A DNA stretch of 64,000 nt from Massilia agri (GCF_024753255.1 NZ_JANUHA010000003.1:62001-126000); one strand, 5' to 3'. Numbered from the stretch's first letter, positions 26,587 to 37,779 are shown. Made by a program: numbers and translations. The notes: generated by a model from the sequence alone, not told the origin.

Positions 26587-27173
26587 TCAAGGCCGGCCCG
26601 GTCACGCTCGAGTTCAACGGCCTGCGGCTGGAACCGCTGGCGCCGCACCATGAGGACGGCCTGCGCGCGGCGGCGAGTGACGGCGAACTGTGGAATCTGC
26701 GCGTGACCAGCGTGCCGGAGCCGCACAACGCCCTGCAGTACATCACGACCGCGCTCGAGATGCGCGACCGCGTGGCCTTCGCCGTGATCGACGCCTCTAC
26801 CGGCGCGGTGCTCGGCACGACCAGTTACCACGACATCCTGCCGCTGGTCGACCGCGTCGAGATCGGCTACACCTGGTATGCGAAACGCGTGCAGCGCAGC
26901 CATGTCAACACCAGCTGCAAGCTGCTCCTGCTCTCGCACGCCTTCGATACGCTCGGCTGTGGCGTGGTCGGCCTGCGCACCGACTGCGAGAACTTCGCCT
27001 CCCAGGCCGCCATCGAGAAGCTGGGCGCGAAGAAGGATGGCGTCATCCGCCACCAGGCCCTGCGCCGCGACGGCACGGTGCGCGATACCGTCATGTACAG
27101 CATCCTGCGCGAGGAATGGCCGGCGATTAAACGCGGCCTGCATGAGCGGCTGGAGCGGCACGCAAGGGTTTGA
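26583..27173 (+). CDS. GNAT-family N-acetyltransferase (RimJ/RimL-like), inside a MoxR-VWA operon
   Basis: A 196-residue protein with the RimJ/RimL layout: LEPLAPHHEDGLRAAAS at the N-terminus, VIGTTSYHDI-like strand (VLGTTSYHDILP), VEIGYTWY and a C-terminal NFASQAAIEKLGAKKDGV that matches the acetyl-CoA-fold motif near N-S/A-x-x-I-E-K-L-G. Such enzymes acetylate N-terminal amino groups, lysines or small molecules. It overlaps the MoxR gene by 4 bases and ends 3 bp before the VWA gene, so it belongs to the same transcript. An acetyltransferase between MoxR and VWA is unusual. Confidence 0.85.
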
Positions 27174-27176
27174 ACC

Positions 27177-28346
27177 ATGCTGATCGATTTCTTCTACGCC
27201 CTGCGTGACGCCAAGGTCCCGGTCACGATCAAGGAATTCCTGACGCTGCTGGAAGCGATGCAGCGCCAGGTGATCCTGCCTTCGCTGGACGAGTTCTACT
27301 ACCTTGCGCGCCTCACGCTGGTGAAGGACGAGGCCCACTTCGACAAATTCGACCGTGCTTTCGGCGCCTACTTCAAGGGCGTCAACGCCGTGTTCGACGA
27401 GAAGGCCGAGATTCCGCTCGACTGGCTGCTCAAGCGCTTCGAGCGCGAGCTCACGCCCGAGCAGAAGGCGGCGCTGGAAAAGCTCGGCTACGACAAGCTG
27501 CAGCAGCGCCTGGAAGAACTGCTGAAGGAACAAAAGGGGCGCCACGAAGGCGGCAACAAGTGGATCGGCACCGGCGGCACTTCCCCCTTCGGCAATGGCG
27601 GCACCAATCCGGAAGGCATCCGCATCGGCGGCCAGGGCCGCAACCGCACGGCGGTGAAGGTCTGGGAGCAGCGCAGCTACCGCGACTACGACGACGAGCG
27701 TGAGCTGGGCACCCGCAACATCAAGGTCGCGCTGCGCCGCCTGCGCCGTTTTGCACGCACGGGGGCGGCGGAAGAACTGGCGCTGGACGACACCATCCGC
27801 GCCACCGCCAGCAATGCGGGCTACCTCGACATCCGCATGCAGCCCGAGCGCAAGAACCGCATCAAGGTGGTGATGCTGCTCGACGTCGGCGGCTCGATGG
27901 ACGACCACATCGAGCGCGTCGAGGAGCTGTTCTCGGCGGCGAAGAACGAATTCAAGAACATGGAGTTCTACTACTTCCACAACTGCGTCTACGACTACCT
28001 GTGGAAGAACAACCGGCGCCGCCACAGCGAGCGCTTCCCGACCTGGGACGTACTGCGCAAGTACCCGGCCGACACCCGCATTCTCTTCGTGGGCGACGCC
28101 ACCATGAGCCCCTACGAGGTGCTGGCCCCGGGCGGCTCGGTCGAGTACAACAACGAGGAAGCCGGCGCGGCCTGGCTGGCGCGCTTCACCAGCGCCTTCC
28201 CCAAGTTCGCCTGGCTCAATCCGGAGCCGGAGCACTTGTGGGAGTACCGGCAGTCGATCGCCGTGATCCGGCAGATCATGAATCACCGGATGTTCCCGAT
28301 TACCCTTGAAGGGCTGGAGCGGGCAATGCGCCTCCTGAGCAAGTAG
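27177..28346 (+). CDS. VWA-domain protein (CoxE-like), MoxR partner
   Basis: A 389-residue protein. The N-terminal 150 residues are helical and charged, a Gly/Asn-rich linker follows (about 120-150), and the VWA domain occupies the C-terminal half. The metal-site motif is DVGGSMDD starting at D236, where DxSxS is canonical, so the first Ser is Gly here. ILFVGDATMSPYE supplies the later conserved Asp. VWA proteins of this type act with MoxR ATPases in maturing enzyme complexes. The operon partner order is MoxR, GNAT, VWA. Confidence 0.87.
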   Translation: MLIDFFYALRDAKVPVTIKEFLTLLEAMQRQVILPSLDEFYYLARLTLVKDEAHFDKFDRAFGAYFKGVNAVFDEKAEIPLDWLLKRFERELTPEQKAALEKLGYDKLQQRLEELLKEQKGRHEGGNKWIGTGGTSPFGNGGTNPEGIRIGGQGRNRTAVKVWEQRSYRDYDDERELGTRNIKVALRRLRRFARTGAAEELALDDTIRATASNAGYLDIRMQPERKNRIKVVMLLDVGGSMDDHIERVEELFSAAKNEFKNMEFYYFHNCVYDYLWKNNRRRHSERFPTWDVLRKYPADTRILFVGDATMSPYEVLAPGGSVEYNNEEAGAAWLARFTSAFPKFAWLNPEPEHLWEYRQSIAVIRQIMNHRMFPITLEGLERAMRLLSK

Positions 28347-28403
28347 GAGCTTTCGCACATCAATCGTGCGCGACAAACCCTCTTGTAGAATTGCCAACAT
28401 ACT

Positions 28404-28504
28404 GTAGGGTGGTCGGCTATGCCGACCGCGCGTTCAACTCCCGGACGATCAGTAGCAGCTCATGCGTTAGTTGAACGCGCGTTCGGCGAAGCCGAACACC
28501 CTAC
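28404..28504. repeat. GTAGGGT double-hairpin intergenic repeat, copy 5
   Basis: Outer GTAGGGT...ACCCTAC, inner GCGCGTTCAA...TTGAACGCGC. Left hairpin GGTCGGC-tat-GCCGACC; right GTTCGGC-gaa-GCCGAAC. It lies 57 bp after the VWA stop and 27 bp before the antiporter start, between two genes on the same strand. Confidence 0.9.
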
Positions 28505-28531
28505 GAAACCCAATTCGATACAGGGGACCCG

Positions 28532-29734
28532 ATGCCCGACCTGCTGCCCATCCTGACCAGCCTCGCATGGCCGATCGCGCTCGCCGTCGCCTGGCTGGCA
28601 GGCGAGTTCGGGCAGCGCTGGACCGGCCTGCCGCGCATCAGCTTCTATGGCCTGGTCGGCTTCGCCCTGGGCGCCTCGCAGATCGGCGTGCTGCCGGCGC
28701 CCGATGCCGGCCCGGTCGCCCTGCTGGCCGACGTCGCCTTCGGCCTGATCCTCTTCGAACTCGGCTACCGCATCAACCTGCGCTGGCTGCGCGTCAATCC
28801 CTGGGTCGGGGTAGCCGGCCTGGCGGAAGCCCTGCTCACCTTCGCCGCGGTCTACCTGGTCGCCCTCGCCTTCGGCAGCCCGCAGCTGATCGCGCTGATG
28901 ATGGCCGCGCTGTCGATGGGCACCTCGCCCGCCACGATCGTGCGCGTCATCAACGAGCAGCGCAGCTCGGGCCAGGTGACCGAACGGGTGCTGCACCTGA
29001 CCGCCCAGAACTGCGTGCTGGCGGTGTTCGCCTTCAACGCCATCATCGGCTTCTGGATCTTCCGTACCTTCGACGCCCTGGGCGAGGCGCTGTGGCAGAG
29101 CACGGTCGGACTGGCCGGTTCACTACTCATCGGCGCCGTGTTCGGCCTCGTGGTGCCGGCCCTGCTGCGCACCATCCACAACCCGCGCCAGGACGCGACC
29201 GTGGCCTTCGCCCTGGCCACCGTGCTGCTGGTCGCGATCTGCGACGCCGGTACGCTCTCACCCTATATCGCCGCGCTCAGCTTCGGCCTGACGGCGCGCC
29301 ACCGCCGCGTCGCCTTCAGCAAGGCGCAGCGTAACTTCGGGCCGCTGGGCGAGCTGCTCACCGTGCTGCTCTTCCTCTACGCCGCCTCGACCCTCGACTG
29401 GCGCCAGATCGCCACCGGCAGCGCGCTCGCCGTCATCGTGGTGCTGGTGCGCCAGATCGCCAAGACCGCGGGCGTGATGGCCTTCGCCCACCTGTCCGGC
29501 GTCTCCTGGCGCAAGGGAGCGCTCACCGGCCTGGGCCTGGCGCCGCTGTCGGTGTTCGTCATCCTGCTGATCGAGCATGCGCGCCACGCCGGCGTGCACG
29601 TGGTCGAGGAGCTGCGCGCGATGGCGGCGGTCACGATGCTGCTGGAAGTGTTCGGCCCCGTCATCATCCAGCGCGCCCTGGTCTGGGCGCGCGAATCGTC
29701 CACCGAGGCGCCGGAGCAGAACCATGCCGCTTGA
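28532..29734 (+). CDS. Cation:proton antiporter (CPA2/Kef-like membrane domain)
   Basis: A 400-residue polytopic protein with about twelve hydrophobic segments and no C-terminal TrkA-N/RCK domain. Regions like [20 protein letters not shown] and [19 protein letters not shown] fit the CPA2 Na+/H+ or K+/H+ exchanger fold. An AGGGGA site precedes the ATG. It overlaps the following YbdK-type gene by 11 bases. Ion specificity cannot be told. Repeat copy 5 lies just upstream, so the promoter must be within or before that element. Confidence 0.85.
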   Translation: MPDLLPILTSLAWPIALAVAWLAGEFGQRWTGLPRISFYGLVGFALGASQIGVLPAPDAGPVALLADVAFGLILFELGYRINLRWLRVNPWVGVAGLAEALLTFAAVYLVALAFGSPQLIALMMAALSMGTSPATIVRVINEQRSSGQVTERVLHLTAQNCVLAVFAFNAIIGFWIFRTFDALGEALWQSTVGLAGSLLIGAVFGLVVPALLRTIHNPRQDATVAFALATVLLVAICDAGTLSPYIAALSFGLTARHRRVAFSKAQRNFGPLGELLTVLLFLYAASTLDWRQIATGSALAVIVVLVRQIAKTAGVMAFAHLSGVSWRKGALTGLGLAPLSVFVILLIEHARHAGVHVVEELRAMAAVTMLLEVFGPVIIQRALVWARESSTEAPEQNHAA

Positions 29735-30860
29735 AGCCTTCAGCTCCTCCCAGCCGCTCACCTTCGGGGTCGAGCTCGAACTGCAGCTGGTCAGTCTGTC
29801 CGACTTCGACCTGACGGCGGCCGCGCCCGACCTGCTGCACCTCTTGAGGCGCAAGCCTTTCCCGGGCAATGTGACGCCCGAGATCACCGAGAGCATGATC
29901 GAGATTAACTCCAGCGTGCACTCGTCCTACGGCCCGCTGCTGGCCGAGCTGCTGGACATCCGCGACACCCTGGTTGCGGCCGGCGACCAGCTCAATGTCG
30001 GCATCGCCGGCGGCGGCACCCACCCTTTCCAGCACTGGTCGGAACAGAAGATCTCGAGCAAGCCGCGCTACGAATACCTGTCGCAGCTCTACGGCTACCT
30101 CGCCAAGCAGTTCACGGTCTTCGGCCAGCACGTGCACATCGGCTGCGCCAACGGCAACGACGCCCTCTACCTGCTGCACGCGCTGAACCGCTACCTGCCG
30201 CACTTCATCGCACTCTCCGCCTCGTCCCCCTTCGTGCAGGGCGTTGATTCCGGCTTCCAGTCGGCGCGCCTGAATTCCGTGTTCGCCTTCCCGATGAGCG
30301 GGCGTGCGCCTTTCGTCCATACCTGGCAGGAGTTCACCGACGTGTACTTCGCCAAGATGGAGCGCACCAACATCATCAAGAGCATGAAGGATTTTTACTG
30401 GGACCTGCGGCCCAAGCCCGAATACGGCACCATCGAGCTGCGCGTGTGCGACACGCCGCTGACGGTGGAACGGGCCGCCGCCATCGCCGCCTACCTGCAG
30501 GCCCTGTGCCGCTACCTGCTCACGCGCGCGGAGGCGGCGCCCGTCGAGGACGACTACCTGGTCTACAACTACAACCGCTTCCAGGCCTGCCGCTTCGGGC
30601 TGGACGGTGCGATCACGCATCCGAAGACCTACGAATCGCTGCCACTGCGCGAGGACATCCTGACCACGCTGGAGAAGATGATGCCGCATGCGGAGGCGCT
30701 GGGCAGCGTGGATGCCTTGCAGCACCTGGCCGAGGCGGCGCGCGAAGGGAGCGACGCGACCCAGCTGCGGCACGTGTTCGAGCGTGAGGGCAGCGTGGAA
30801 GGCGTGGTCAATGCCGCCATCCAGCGCTTCCGGGGCGAGCGGCGCATGCGTATCCGCTAG
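29724..30860 (+). CDS. YbdK-type carboxylate-amine ligase (glutamate-cysteine ligase family 2)
   Basis: A 378-residue member of the GCS2 family: [11 protein letters not shown] at the N-terminus, [14 protein letters not shown], the His-rich [13 protein letters not shown] and the C-terminal [17 protein letters not shown]. coli YbdK forms gamma-glutamyl-cysteine only weakly, and its true amine or acid substrates are unsettled. I start at MPLEAFSSS, inside the end of the antiporter gene (11-base overlap); the longer open frame upstream overlaps that gene and carries no family motif. Confidence 0.9.
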   Translation: MPLEAFSSSQPLTFGVELELQLVSLSDFDLTAAAPDLLHLLRRKPFPGNVTPEITESMIEINSSVHSSYGPLLAELLDIRDTLVAAGDQLNVGIAGGGTHPFQHWSEQKISSKPRYEYLSQLYGYLAKQFTVFGQHVHIGCANGNDALYLLHALNRYLPHFIALSASSPFVQGVDSGFQSARLNSVFAFPMSGRAPFVHTWQEFTDVYFAKMERTNIIKSMKDFYWDLRPKPEYGTIELRVCDTPLTVERAAAIAAYLQALCRYLLTRAEAAPVEDDYLVYNYNRFQACRFGLDGAITHPKTYESLPLREDILTTLEKMMPHAEALGSVDALQHLAEAAREGSDATQLRHVFEREGSVEGVVNAAIQRFRGERRMRIR

Positions 30861-30961
30861 GGTCCGGCACGCCGCAGGATTGGCGGTGGCAGCACGGTAG
30901 AATCAAGGCTGAGCTCGTGTCAGGGAGGCACGGCATGTGATCTGCCAGGGAATGGATATTC

Positions 30962-31615
30962 ATGCGCTTCACCGGACTATTTCTTTACCCCGACCTGGGT
31001 ACCTTCAAGAGTGATTCAGCACGCGCATTCAGAAACCAGACGCGATTCATCTGTCATTACGTCCAGCATTTCCTGGCTGATCGAAAGGTTCAAACCCAGG
31101 GCTTCAACCGGATCTGCGTGGTCTGTACAAGCACTGCTTCCGGTTCGAGCTACAAGAATTCTTCCAACACCCTGGAAGTAGAAGTTCCTTTTGATATCGC
31201 AGAGTATGAAAGAACTGCAGAAGAAGATCTTCCCGAGTATTTCATTGGCTTGCTCCACACCGGCTTCATGCAGTGCGGCAGGGATGAAGATCTGCCGGTA
31301 GAGCTATTTCACGAAGCAATTGAGTCGTTTAGAAAGCTGGGCTACAGAAATCAGTGGGTGCACTCGGCAAGGACCTTTCGTTCGGCTGGACTCGCATGCA
31401 GATTGCTGTGTGAACTCGACCTCTCATCCTTTCATCTGATATTGGAGGTCAAGCATGGGGAGAGGCAGGTTTTTGCTCAGGAGATTCTTAGAACCTTGCC
31501 GGATGAAGTCGTGTACTCGCATCGATTCCACGATGTCGTGCTGGAAGGACAAGCCTTGATTGTTCGCGACAAGTTTGGCAAATCTCTGTTCGAGTTGCAT
31601 ATCGACGGTGCATGA
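30962..31615 (+). CDS. Orphan protein of unknown function, lower GC than its surroundings
   Basis: I do not recognise this 217-residue protein. It is soluble, without signal peptide or membrane segment, with six Cys and an acidic middle (FDIAEYERTAEEDLPEYFIG). Its codon use has many A/T-ending codons and visibly lower GC than the roughly two-thirds GC of flanking genes, which suggests recent acquisition. An AGGGA site precedes the ATG. It stands alone between the YbdK-type gene and the convergent ABM/NIPSNAP pair. Single soluble low-GC genes of this size are often orphan immunity proteins, but nothing here proves that. Confidence 0.7.
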   Translation: MRFTGLFLYPDLGTFKSDSARAFRNQTRFICHYVQHFLADRKVQTQGFNRICVVCTSTASGSSYKNSSNTLEVEVPFDIAEYERTAEEDLPEYFIGLLHTGFMQCGRDEDLPVELFHEAIESFRKLGYRNQWVHSARTFRSAGLACRLLCELDLSSFHLILEVKHGERQVFAQEILRTLPDEVVYSHRFHDVVLEGQALIVRDKFGKSLFELHIDGA

Positions 31616-31621
31616 CGGGCT

Positions 31622-31999
31622 TCATGGCGCAGCCTGGCGATCACAGCGAATGGACCCACCATGCACGTCGCGCGAATCCTGGGGCGCGTCTGTGCGCTCG
31701 TGCAACCCGTAGTCGCGCACAACATGTGCCACGCGCAGCCGGTAGTCGCGGAAGATCCCGCTCCTTCCCTGCGCCTGCGCCGCGCGGTGCGCTTCCACAT
31801 TGCGCCAGCGCGTCACCGCCTCTTCATCGCGCCAGAACGAGAGCGACAGGATGCGCCCCTGGCGCGACAGCGACTCGAAGCGCTCGATCGACACCAAGCC
31901 GTCGATCGTCTCCAGCTCCGCACGCAGCCCGGCGGCAATGTCGAGGTAGGCCTGGCGCTGCCCCTCGGCCGGCTCGACCTCGAAGATCACGGCAATCAT
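31622..31999 (-). CDS. Antibiotic biosynthesis monooxygenase (ABM)-domain protein
   Basis: A 125-residue dimeric alpha-beta barrel protein: [40 protein letters not shown] and [11 protein letters not shown] are typical of ABM-fold proteins. Members are small heme- or quinol-acting monooxygenases or have no known activity. I start at MIAVIF, whose ATG overlaps the stop of the NIPSNAP gene (ATGA). The pair probably handles one small molecule, controlled by the divergent ArsR-type gene. Confidence 0.83.
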   Translation of the reverse strand: MIAVIFEVEPAEGQRQAYLDIAAGLRAELETIDGLVSIERFESLSRQGRILSLSFWRDEEAVTRWRNVEAHRAAQAQGRSGIFRDYRLRVAHVVRDYGLHERTDAPQDSRDVHGGSIRCDRQAAP

Positions 32000-32328
32000 G
32001 ACAACGCCTCGCGCCCCAGCGTACCCTCGACCACTTCCGTGAAGGTGCGCCATTCGCGCAGGATGAAGCGCTGTTCCTGCGCCAGCGCGAAGTTGGCGCG
32101 GGCTTCCGGATCCGTTTTCAGGCGGCTGCGGTAGGCCTCGTAGGCAGCCAGGCTGTCGAAGGCAACCAGGCCCCAGGCTTCGTCATTGGTCCCCTCGTGC
32201 GGCAGGAAGTAGCCCACTAGGCGTCCACCCAGGCGCGGAATGATGCGCCCCCAGTTCTCGCTGTAGCGCCGGAAGTTCTCGCGTTGGAAGGGATCGATCT
32301 GGTAGCGGATGAAGCAGGTGATGGTCAT
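31996..32328 (-). CDS. NIPSNAP-family protein
   Basis: A 110-residue ferredoxin-like alpha-beta barrel protein ([20 protein letters not shown], then [20 protein letters not shown] and [11 protein letters not shown]). NIPSNAP members have no settled reaction. It is first in a two-gene operon with the overlapping ABM gene and is divergent from an ArsR-like regulator across 74 bp, a classic regulator-target layout. Confidence 0.85.
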   Translation of the reverse strand: MTITCFIRYQIDPFQRENFRRYSENWGRIIPRLGGRLVGYFLPHEGTNDEAWGLVAFDSLAAYEAYRSRLKTDPEARANFALAQEQRFILREWRTFTEVVEGTLGREALS

Positions 32329-32402
32329 GCGAACTCCTCGTGTGAATGGATGCGGCCATTCTGGACGTTTGCATGCCCGGATGCTTCGGCTAAGATCGAA
32401 GC

Positions 32403-33065
32403 ATGGGACCGAATATCACCACCATCGCCGCGCTCGTCGGCGACACCGCACGCGGCCAGGTCTTGAGCGCACTCATGGCCGGCCGCGCCCTCACCGCCAC
32501 CGAACTGGCGGACTCCGCGGGCGTCACGCGCCAGACCATCAGCACCCACCTGGCGCAGCTGGTCGACGCCGGCATGCTCACAGTCGAGAAGCAGGGACGG
32601 CACCGTTACTTCCGCATCGCCGACGAGGACGTCGCGCAGATGCTGGAGAGCCTGATGGGCGCGGCCGCCCTCGCGCGATCGCCGCATGTGGGCCCGCGCG
32701 AGCCGGCGCTGCGCAAGGCGCGGGTCTGCTATGACCACCTGGCGGGAGAACTGGGGGTGCTGGTGTATGAAAAGCTGGCACAGCGCGGCGCCTTCGCGCT
32801 GGATCCAGGCGGGATCGCCCTCACGCCGCTGGGATCACAGGCCATGGAAAAGCTCGGCGTGGAGTTGGTGGAGCCCAAGGGGCGCCGTCCCTTCTGCCGC
32901 ACCTGCCTGGACTGGAGCGAGCGGCGCCATCACCTTGCCGGAACGCTCGGCGCGGCGCTCCTGGCGCGCTTCGAACAGCTGGGATGGGCCAAACGGGTGC
33001 CAGATTCCCGTGTCATGGCATTCAGCGCCGCGGGAGAAGCGGCGCTACGGGACTGGCTGGACTGA
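32403..33065 (+). CDS. ArsR-family winged-helix transcriptional regulator
   Basis: A 220-residue regulator with an N-terminal ArsR helix-turn-helix ([20 protein letters not shown], then [19 protein letters not shown] and [10 protein letters not shown]). The C-terminal half is longer than in minimal ArsR proteins and contains [21 protein letters not shown], with two Cys and two adjacent His that could form an effector site. Probably it represses the divergent NIPSNAP-ABM pair. It ends one base from the convergent Fur-controlled gene. Confidence 0.88.
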   Translation: MGPNITTIAALVGDTARGQVLSALMAGRALTATELADSAGVTRQTISTHLAQLVDAGMLTVEKQGRHRYFRIADEDVAQMLESLMGAAALARSPHVGPREPALRKARVCYDHLAGELGVLVYEKLAQRGAFALDPGGIALTPLGSQAMEKLGVELVEPKGRRPFCRTCLDWSERRHHLAGTLGAALLARFEQLGWAKRVPDSRVMAFSAAGEAALRDWLD

Positions 33066-33066
33066 T

Positions 33067-33408
33067 TCAGCCGGCAGCGACTGGTTTGCCGCCCCATTGG
33101 CCTTTCATGAAACGCGCCAGCAGCGGCTGCTTGGCCGGCTGGGGGCGCGGCAGCTTTTCGTCCACCAGGCCGGCCCAGCGCTCGGCCAGCTGCTCGCAGG
33201 TAGCGCGCAGCACGGGGTCGATATCCGGCAGGCGCGACAGCGCGCACAAGTGGCGCTCGATCACCGAGGCCAGCTTCACGCAGGGCTGCTCGCCGTCGCC
33301 GCGTGCGGTGTAATGCGACATCAGGTGCAGCAGCGAGGCCACCAGCATCACGTCCTGGCTGCGCGGCTCCTGCGGGGTCGAGGCCGGGTCTGCGAAAGGA
33401 ATAGTCAT
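33067..33408 (-). CDS. Small protein of unknown function under a Fur box
   Basis: A 113-residue soluble helical protein with no motif I can name (VMLVASLLHLMSHYTARGDG, then VIERHLCALSRLPDIDPVLR and LLARFMKGQWGG). I start at MTIPFADP, which has a GGAGA site; a longer frame starting at 33459 would run through the Fur box and the transcription start. The promoter carries a perfect 19-bp Fur box, so the gene is probably induced by iron limitation. Iron handling is a likely role by regulation alone. Confidence 0.75.
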   Translation of the reverse strand: MTIPFADPASTPQEPRSQDVMLVASLLHLMSHYTARGDGEQPCVKLASVIERHLCALSRLPDIDPVLRATCEQLAERWAGLVDEKLPRPQPAKQPLLARFMKGQWGGKPVAAG

Positions 33409-33437
33409 ACACACGTCTCCTGAACGGTCGCCAATCA

Positions 33438-33487
33438 AATGAGAATCATTCTCATTCAATTATTGTCCGGTCATCGGACGAAAGCAA
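33438..33487 (-). promoter_or_regulatory. Sigma-70 promoter with overlapping Fur box
   Basis: On the minus strand: -35 TTGCTT (plus 33482-33487), 17 bp, -10 AATAAT (plus 33459-33464). Immediately downstream lies AATGAGAATCATTCTCATT (33438-33456), a perfect 9-1-9 inverted repeat of the Fur-box type, covering the expected transcription start. Fur-iron binding there should block initiation. Confidence 0.85.
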
Positions 33488-33530
33488 GCGTTTTCGGCAA
33501 ACGTGTTCGAGGTGAAACAAACTCCGGAGA

Positions 33531-34532
33531 TCAGAGCCGCGTCTCGCGCGCGGCGCGCAGGAACTCGTCCAGCACCGGCGTGCAGTCCAGCAGCTCGGTG
33601 CCGCCGGCGCGGTGGAATTCCGGATGCCATTGCAGGCCCATCACGAAATCGGCGCGTTCGTAGCGGATCGCCTCGACGATGCCGTCCGGCTCGGAATAGG
33701 CTTCGACGCGGATGTCGCGCCCCAGCTCCTTGACCGCCTGGTGGTGGATGGAGTTGACGATGGGCCGCTCGACGTGGCCGAACATCCTGCCGAGCGTGGA
33801 GCCGGCAGGGAAGCGGACGGCGTGGCGGTGGGCATCGTAGATGTCGTGCACATGGGCCAGCGCTTCCGGGACGTTGGTGGCGACGTCCTGGTAGAGCGTG
33901 CCCCCGAAAGCGACATTGATCAGCTGGCAGCCGCGGCAGACGCCCAGCACCGGCTTGCCTGCGTCGACGAATTCGTGCAACAGCTCGAGCTCGTAGACGT
34001 CGCGGGCGCGGTCACCGCTCCATTCGGGCCGGGTCGGTACTTCGGAATAGGTTTGCGGCGCCACGTCCGCCCCGCCCTGCAGCACCAGGCCGTCGAGGTG
34101 GCGCGCGTAATGGCGGAGGGTGATGTTGCTGGGGTGGAGCAGCCCATTGGTATTCACCGTCGGGATCATGAAGACCAGCACGTCGCGCGACATCACCCAC
34201 TGGGCGATCGATTCCTCGAGATACTGGAGATTCTTGCTGAGCAGGCCCCGGGCGCCGGGTTCGGGGTGGAAAATGCGCGCCGACACGCCGATGTGCAGCG
34301 TGCGGTTCATGAAGTCGCGGTTAAAGCGCTCCCGCACGGCGCGCCAACGCGAGCTCATGACCCGGCCCACCAGCGCCAGCGGCGTATCACCGTCGCGCAG
34401 GTACTTGGCATACCCGCGTACGGTCTGCCCCTGGGTCGCGCGCCGGTCAGGCACTCTTACCGGCGTATCGGGACGCTTTTCGATCGGGGGGCCGGACGCT
34501 TCCTTGACTGTTTTTTTTTGCTCTTCCACCAT
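33531..34532 (-). CDS. PuuD-like class I glutamine amidotransferase / gamma-glutamyl hydrolase
   Basis: A 333-residue protein. Residues 80-333 form a peptidase C26 domain: LDGLVLQGGADVAPQTY, nucleophile Cys in GVCRGCQLIN, and the catalytic His-x-Glu in MGLQWHPEFH. PuuD hydrolyses gamma-glutamyl-GABA in putrescine breakdown; no other puu gene is nearby. The first 75 residues are an additional charged segment (EEQKKTVKEASG, REGFNRDFM-like region) not typical of PuuD. An in-frame Met at the domain boundary is possible as start, but the long form has continuous coding character. Confidence 0.85.
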   Translation of the reverse strand: MVEEQKKTVKEASGPPIEKRPDTPVRVPDRRATQGQTVRGYAKYLRDGDTPLALVGRVMSSRWRAVRERFNRDFMNRTLHIGVSARIFHPEPGARGLLSKNLQYLEESIAQWVMSRDVLVFMIPTVNTNGLLHPSNITLRHYARHLDGLVLQGGADVAPQTYSEVPTRPEWSGDRARDVYELELLHEFVDAGKPVLGVCRGCQLINVAFGGTLYQDVATNVPEALAHVHDIYDAHRHAVRFPAGSTLGRMFGHVERPIVNSIHHQAVKELGRDIRVEAYSEPDGIVEAIRYERADFVMGLQWHPEFHRAGGTELLDCTPVLDEFLRAARETRL

Positions 34533-34672
34533 GACACCAATATAGCCGCGTCACGGCAGCGCACGATTCGAATTTGTTACAAATTCCCGGTCTCCTCCGC
34601 CAGGCGTTGTGAAAACGGCAGCTTGCGGGAATTCCAATTTCGGTTAATACTGTATGCAATTACAGTAGTTTT

Positions 34673-35563
34673 TCAGGCAGGCAGGGCCAGCAGCTTCTGG
34701 AAGGTCGCCACCAGGTGACGGTCCGCCACGGGCTTGTCGAGCAGGCCGCGCACGCCGGCATCGCGGGCGCGCAGGCTGTCGTACTTGAACGATTGCCCGA
34801 CAAGAAAGAGCACGGCGGTCCGCCCTGCCCCTTCCTGGGACTTGATGGCGCTGCTCAGGCTATACGGTTCGATGCCGGGCGCGCAGGTGTTGATCATGAC
34901 CAGGGAGACCGGGGTTTCGTCGCACAGGCGCACGGCGGCGCGGCAGCTGTCGGTCCACTCGACCGGCCGGGCGCTGCCGGGCAAGCCGGCGCCGGGGCGG
35001 TTGCCGTTGCCGAGGCCGGCGTCGTAAGCGGCGCCGAGCTTGCCGTGCACCACGCGCGCCACGTGGTCGCGGAAGGCGCCGCCCTTGTCGATGATGAGCA
35101 CCGCGCCGTCCGGCGGCCCCTGGCGCATGCGCTGGTAATAGGCCGGGGCCTCGGTATCCGGCCCCAGCCGAGGCCTTCGGCGGCGCTCCGGCAGGCTGCA
35201 TTGCCCGCTGGCGGCCAGCGCGGCCTGCGCCTGCACCCGGGCGTCGAGCAGTTCGGCCAGGGTCGTGCAAAGTCGGCTTGGGTCGACCGGGCGCGGCAGG
35301 GTACGCAGGCAGCTGGCGCCGTCGCCGCCGATCAGGAGAATGGGCTGCAGGGCGCCGGGCGGCAGGCAAGACAAGCGCGCCAGGGCGGCGGGGTTGCCGC
35401 CATCGGCGATATACAGGTCGGGTTCTTGCAAACTGTCGTCGTGCAGGCAAAAATACGACGGCCCTGTCGCAGGGGCTTGCGCGAGCAGGTGTTCCAGTTG
35501 CGCGCATTCAGCCGGCGCGAACCCGACCAGGCGGATGGTGAACGGATATCTGGGTGCGTGCAT
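34673..35563 (-). CDS. Receiver-like (pseudo-receiver) protein
   Basis: A 296-residue protein. The C-terminal half looks like a CheY receiver: first strand GAVLIIDKGGAFRDHVARVV, third-strand region SLVMINTCAPGIEPYS and the conserved Lys in RGLLDKPVADRHL. The phospho-acceptor Asp is replaced by Asn and one residue of the acidic pair is missing, so it is probably not phosphorylated. The N-terminal half (FTIRLVGFAPAECAQLEHLL, LYIADGGNPAALARL) may be a second degenerate receiver. It has no output domain. Confidence 0.65.
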   Translation of the reverse strand: MHAPRYPFTIRLVGFAPAECAQLEHLLAQAPATGPSYFCLHDDSLQEPDLYIADGGNPAALARLSCLPPGALQPILLIGGDGASCLRTLPRPVDPSRLCTTLAELLDARVQAQAALAASGQCSLPERRRRPRLGPDTEAPAYYQRMRQGPPDGAVLIIDKGGAFRDHVARVVHGKLGAAYDAGLGNGNRPGAGLPGSARPVEWTDSCRAAVRLCDETPVSLVMINTCAPGIEPYSLSSAIKSQEGAGRTAVLFLVGQSFKYDSLRARDAGVRGLLDKPVADRHLVATFQKLLALPA

Positions 35564-35781
35564 CGCTCTTCCAGCCTTTCCTTGGGGGCAGCCGAAAAAC
35601 CTGCTGCGCGCGGCATGCCGCCCGCGACGGTTTTTAAGCTGCCCTTGGCATCTTCCTGACCATATCGTTTTAATCTAGCACAATGGTGCGGACTAACAAG
35701 CACAGTTGGATCGCTTGAAAAGATCAAAATTTTCCGCGCGACAAGATAGAATGCGCAAGCATCGAATTTAAGAATATCAGC

Positions 35782-37779
<1,998 letters not shown>

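Noticed and set aside
33409-33459. Longer start for the Fur-controlled small protein
   Set aside because: It would place the Fur box and the transcription start inside the coding region and has no ribosome-binding site.
34560-34590. GATTCGAATTTG resembling a tRNA T-loop
   Set aside because: No acceptor stem, anticodon arm or cloverleaf can be built around it.
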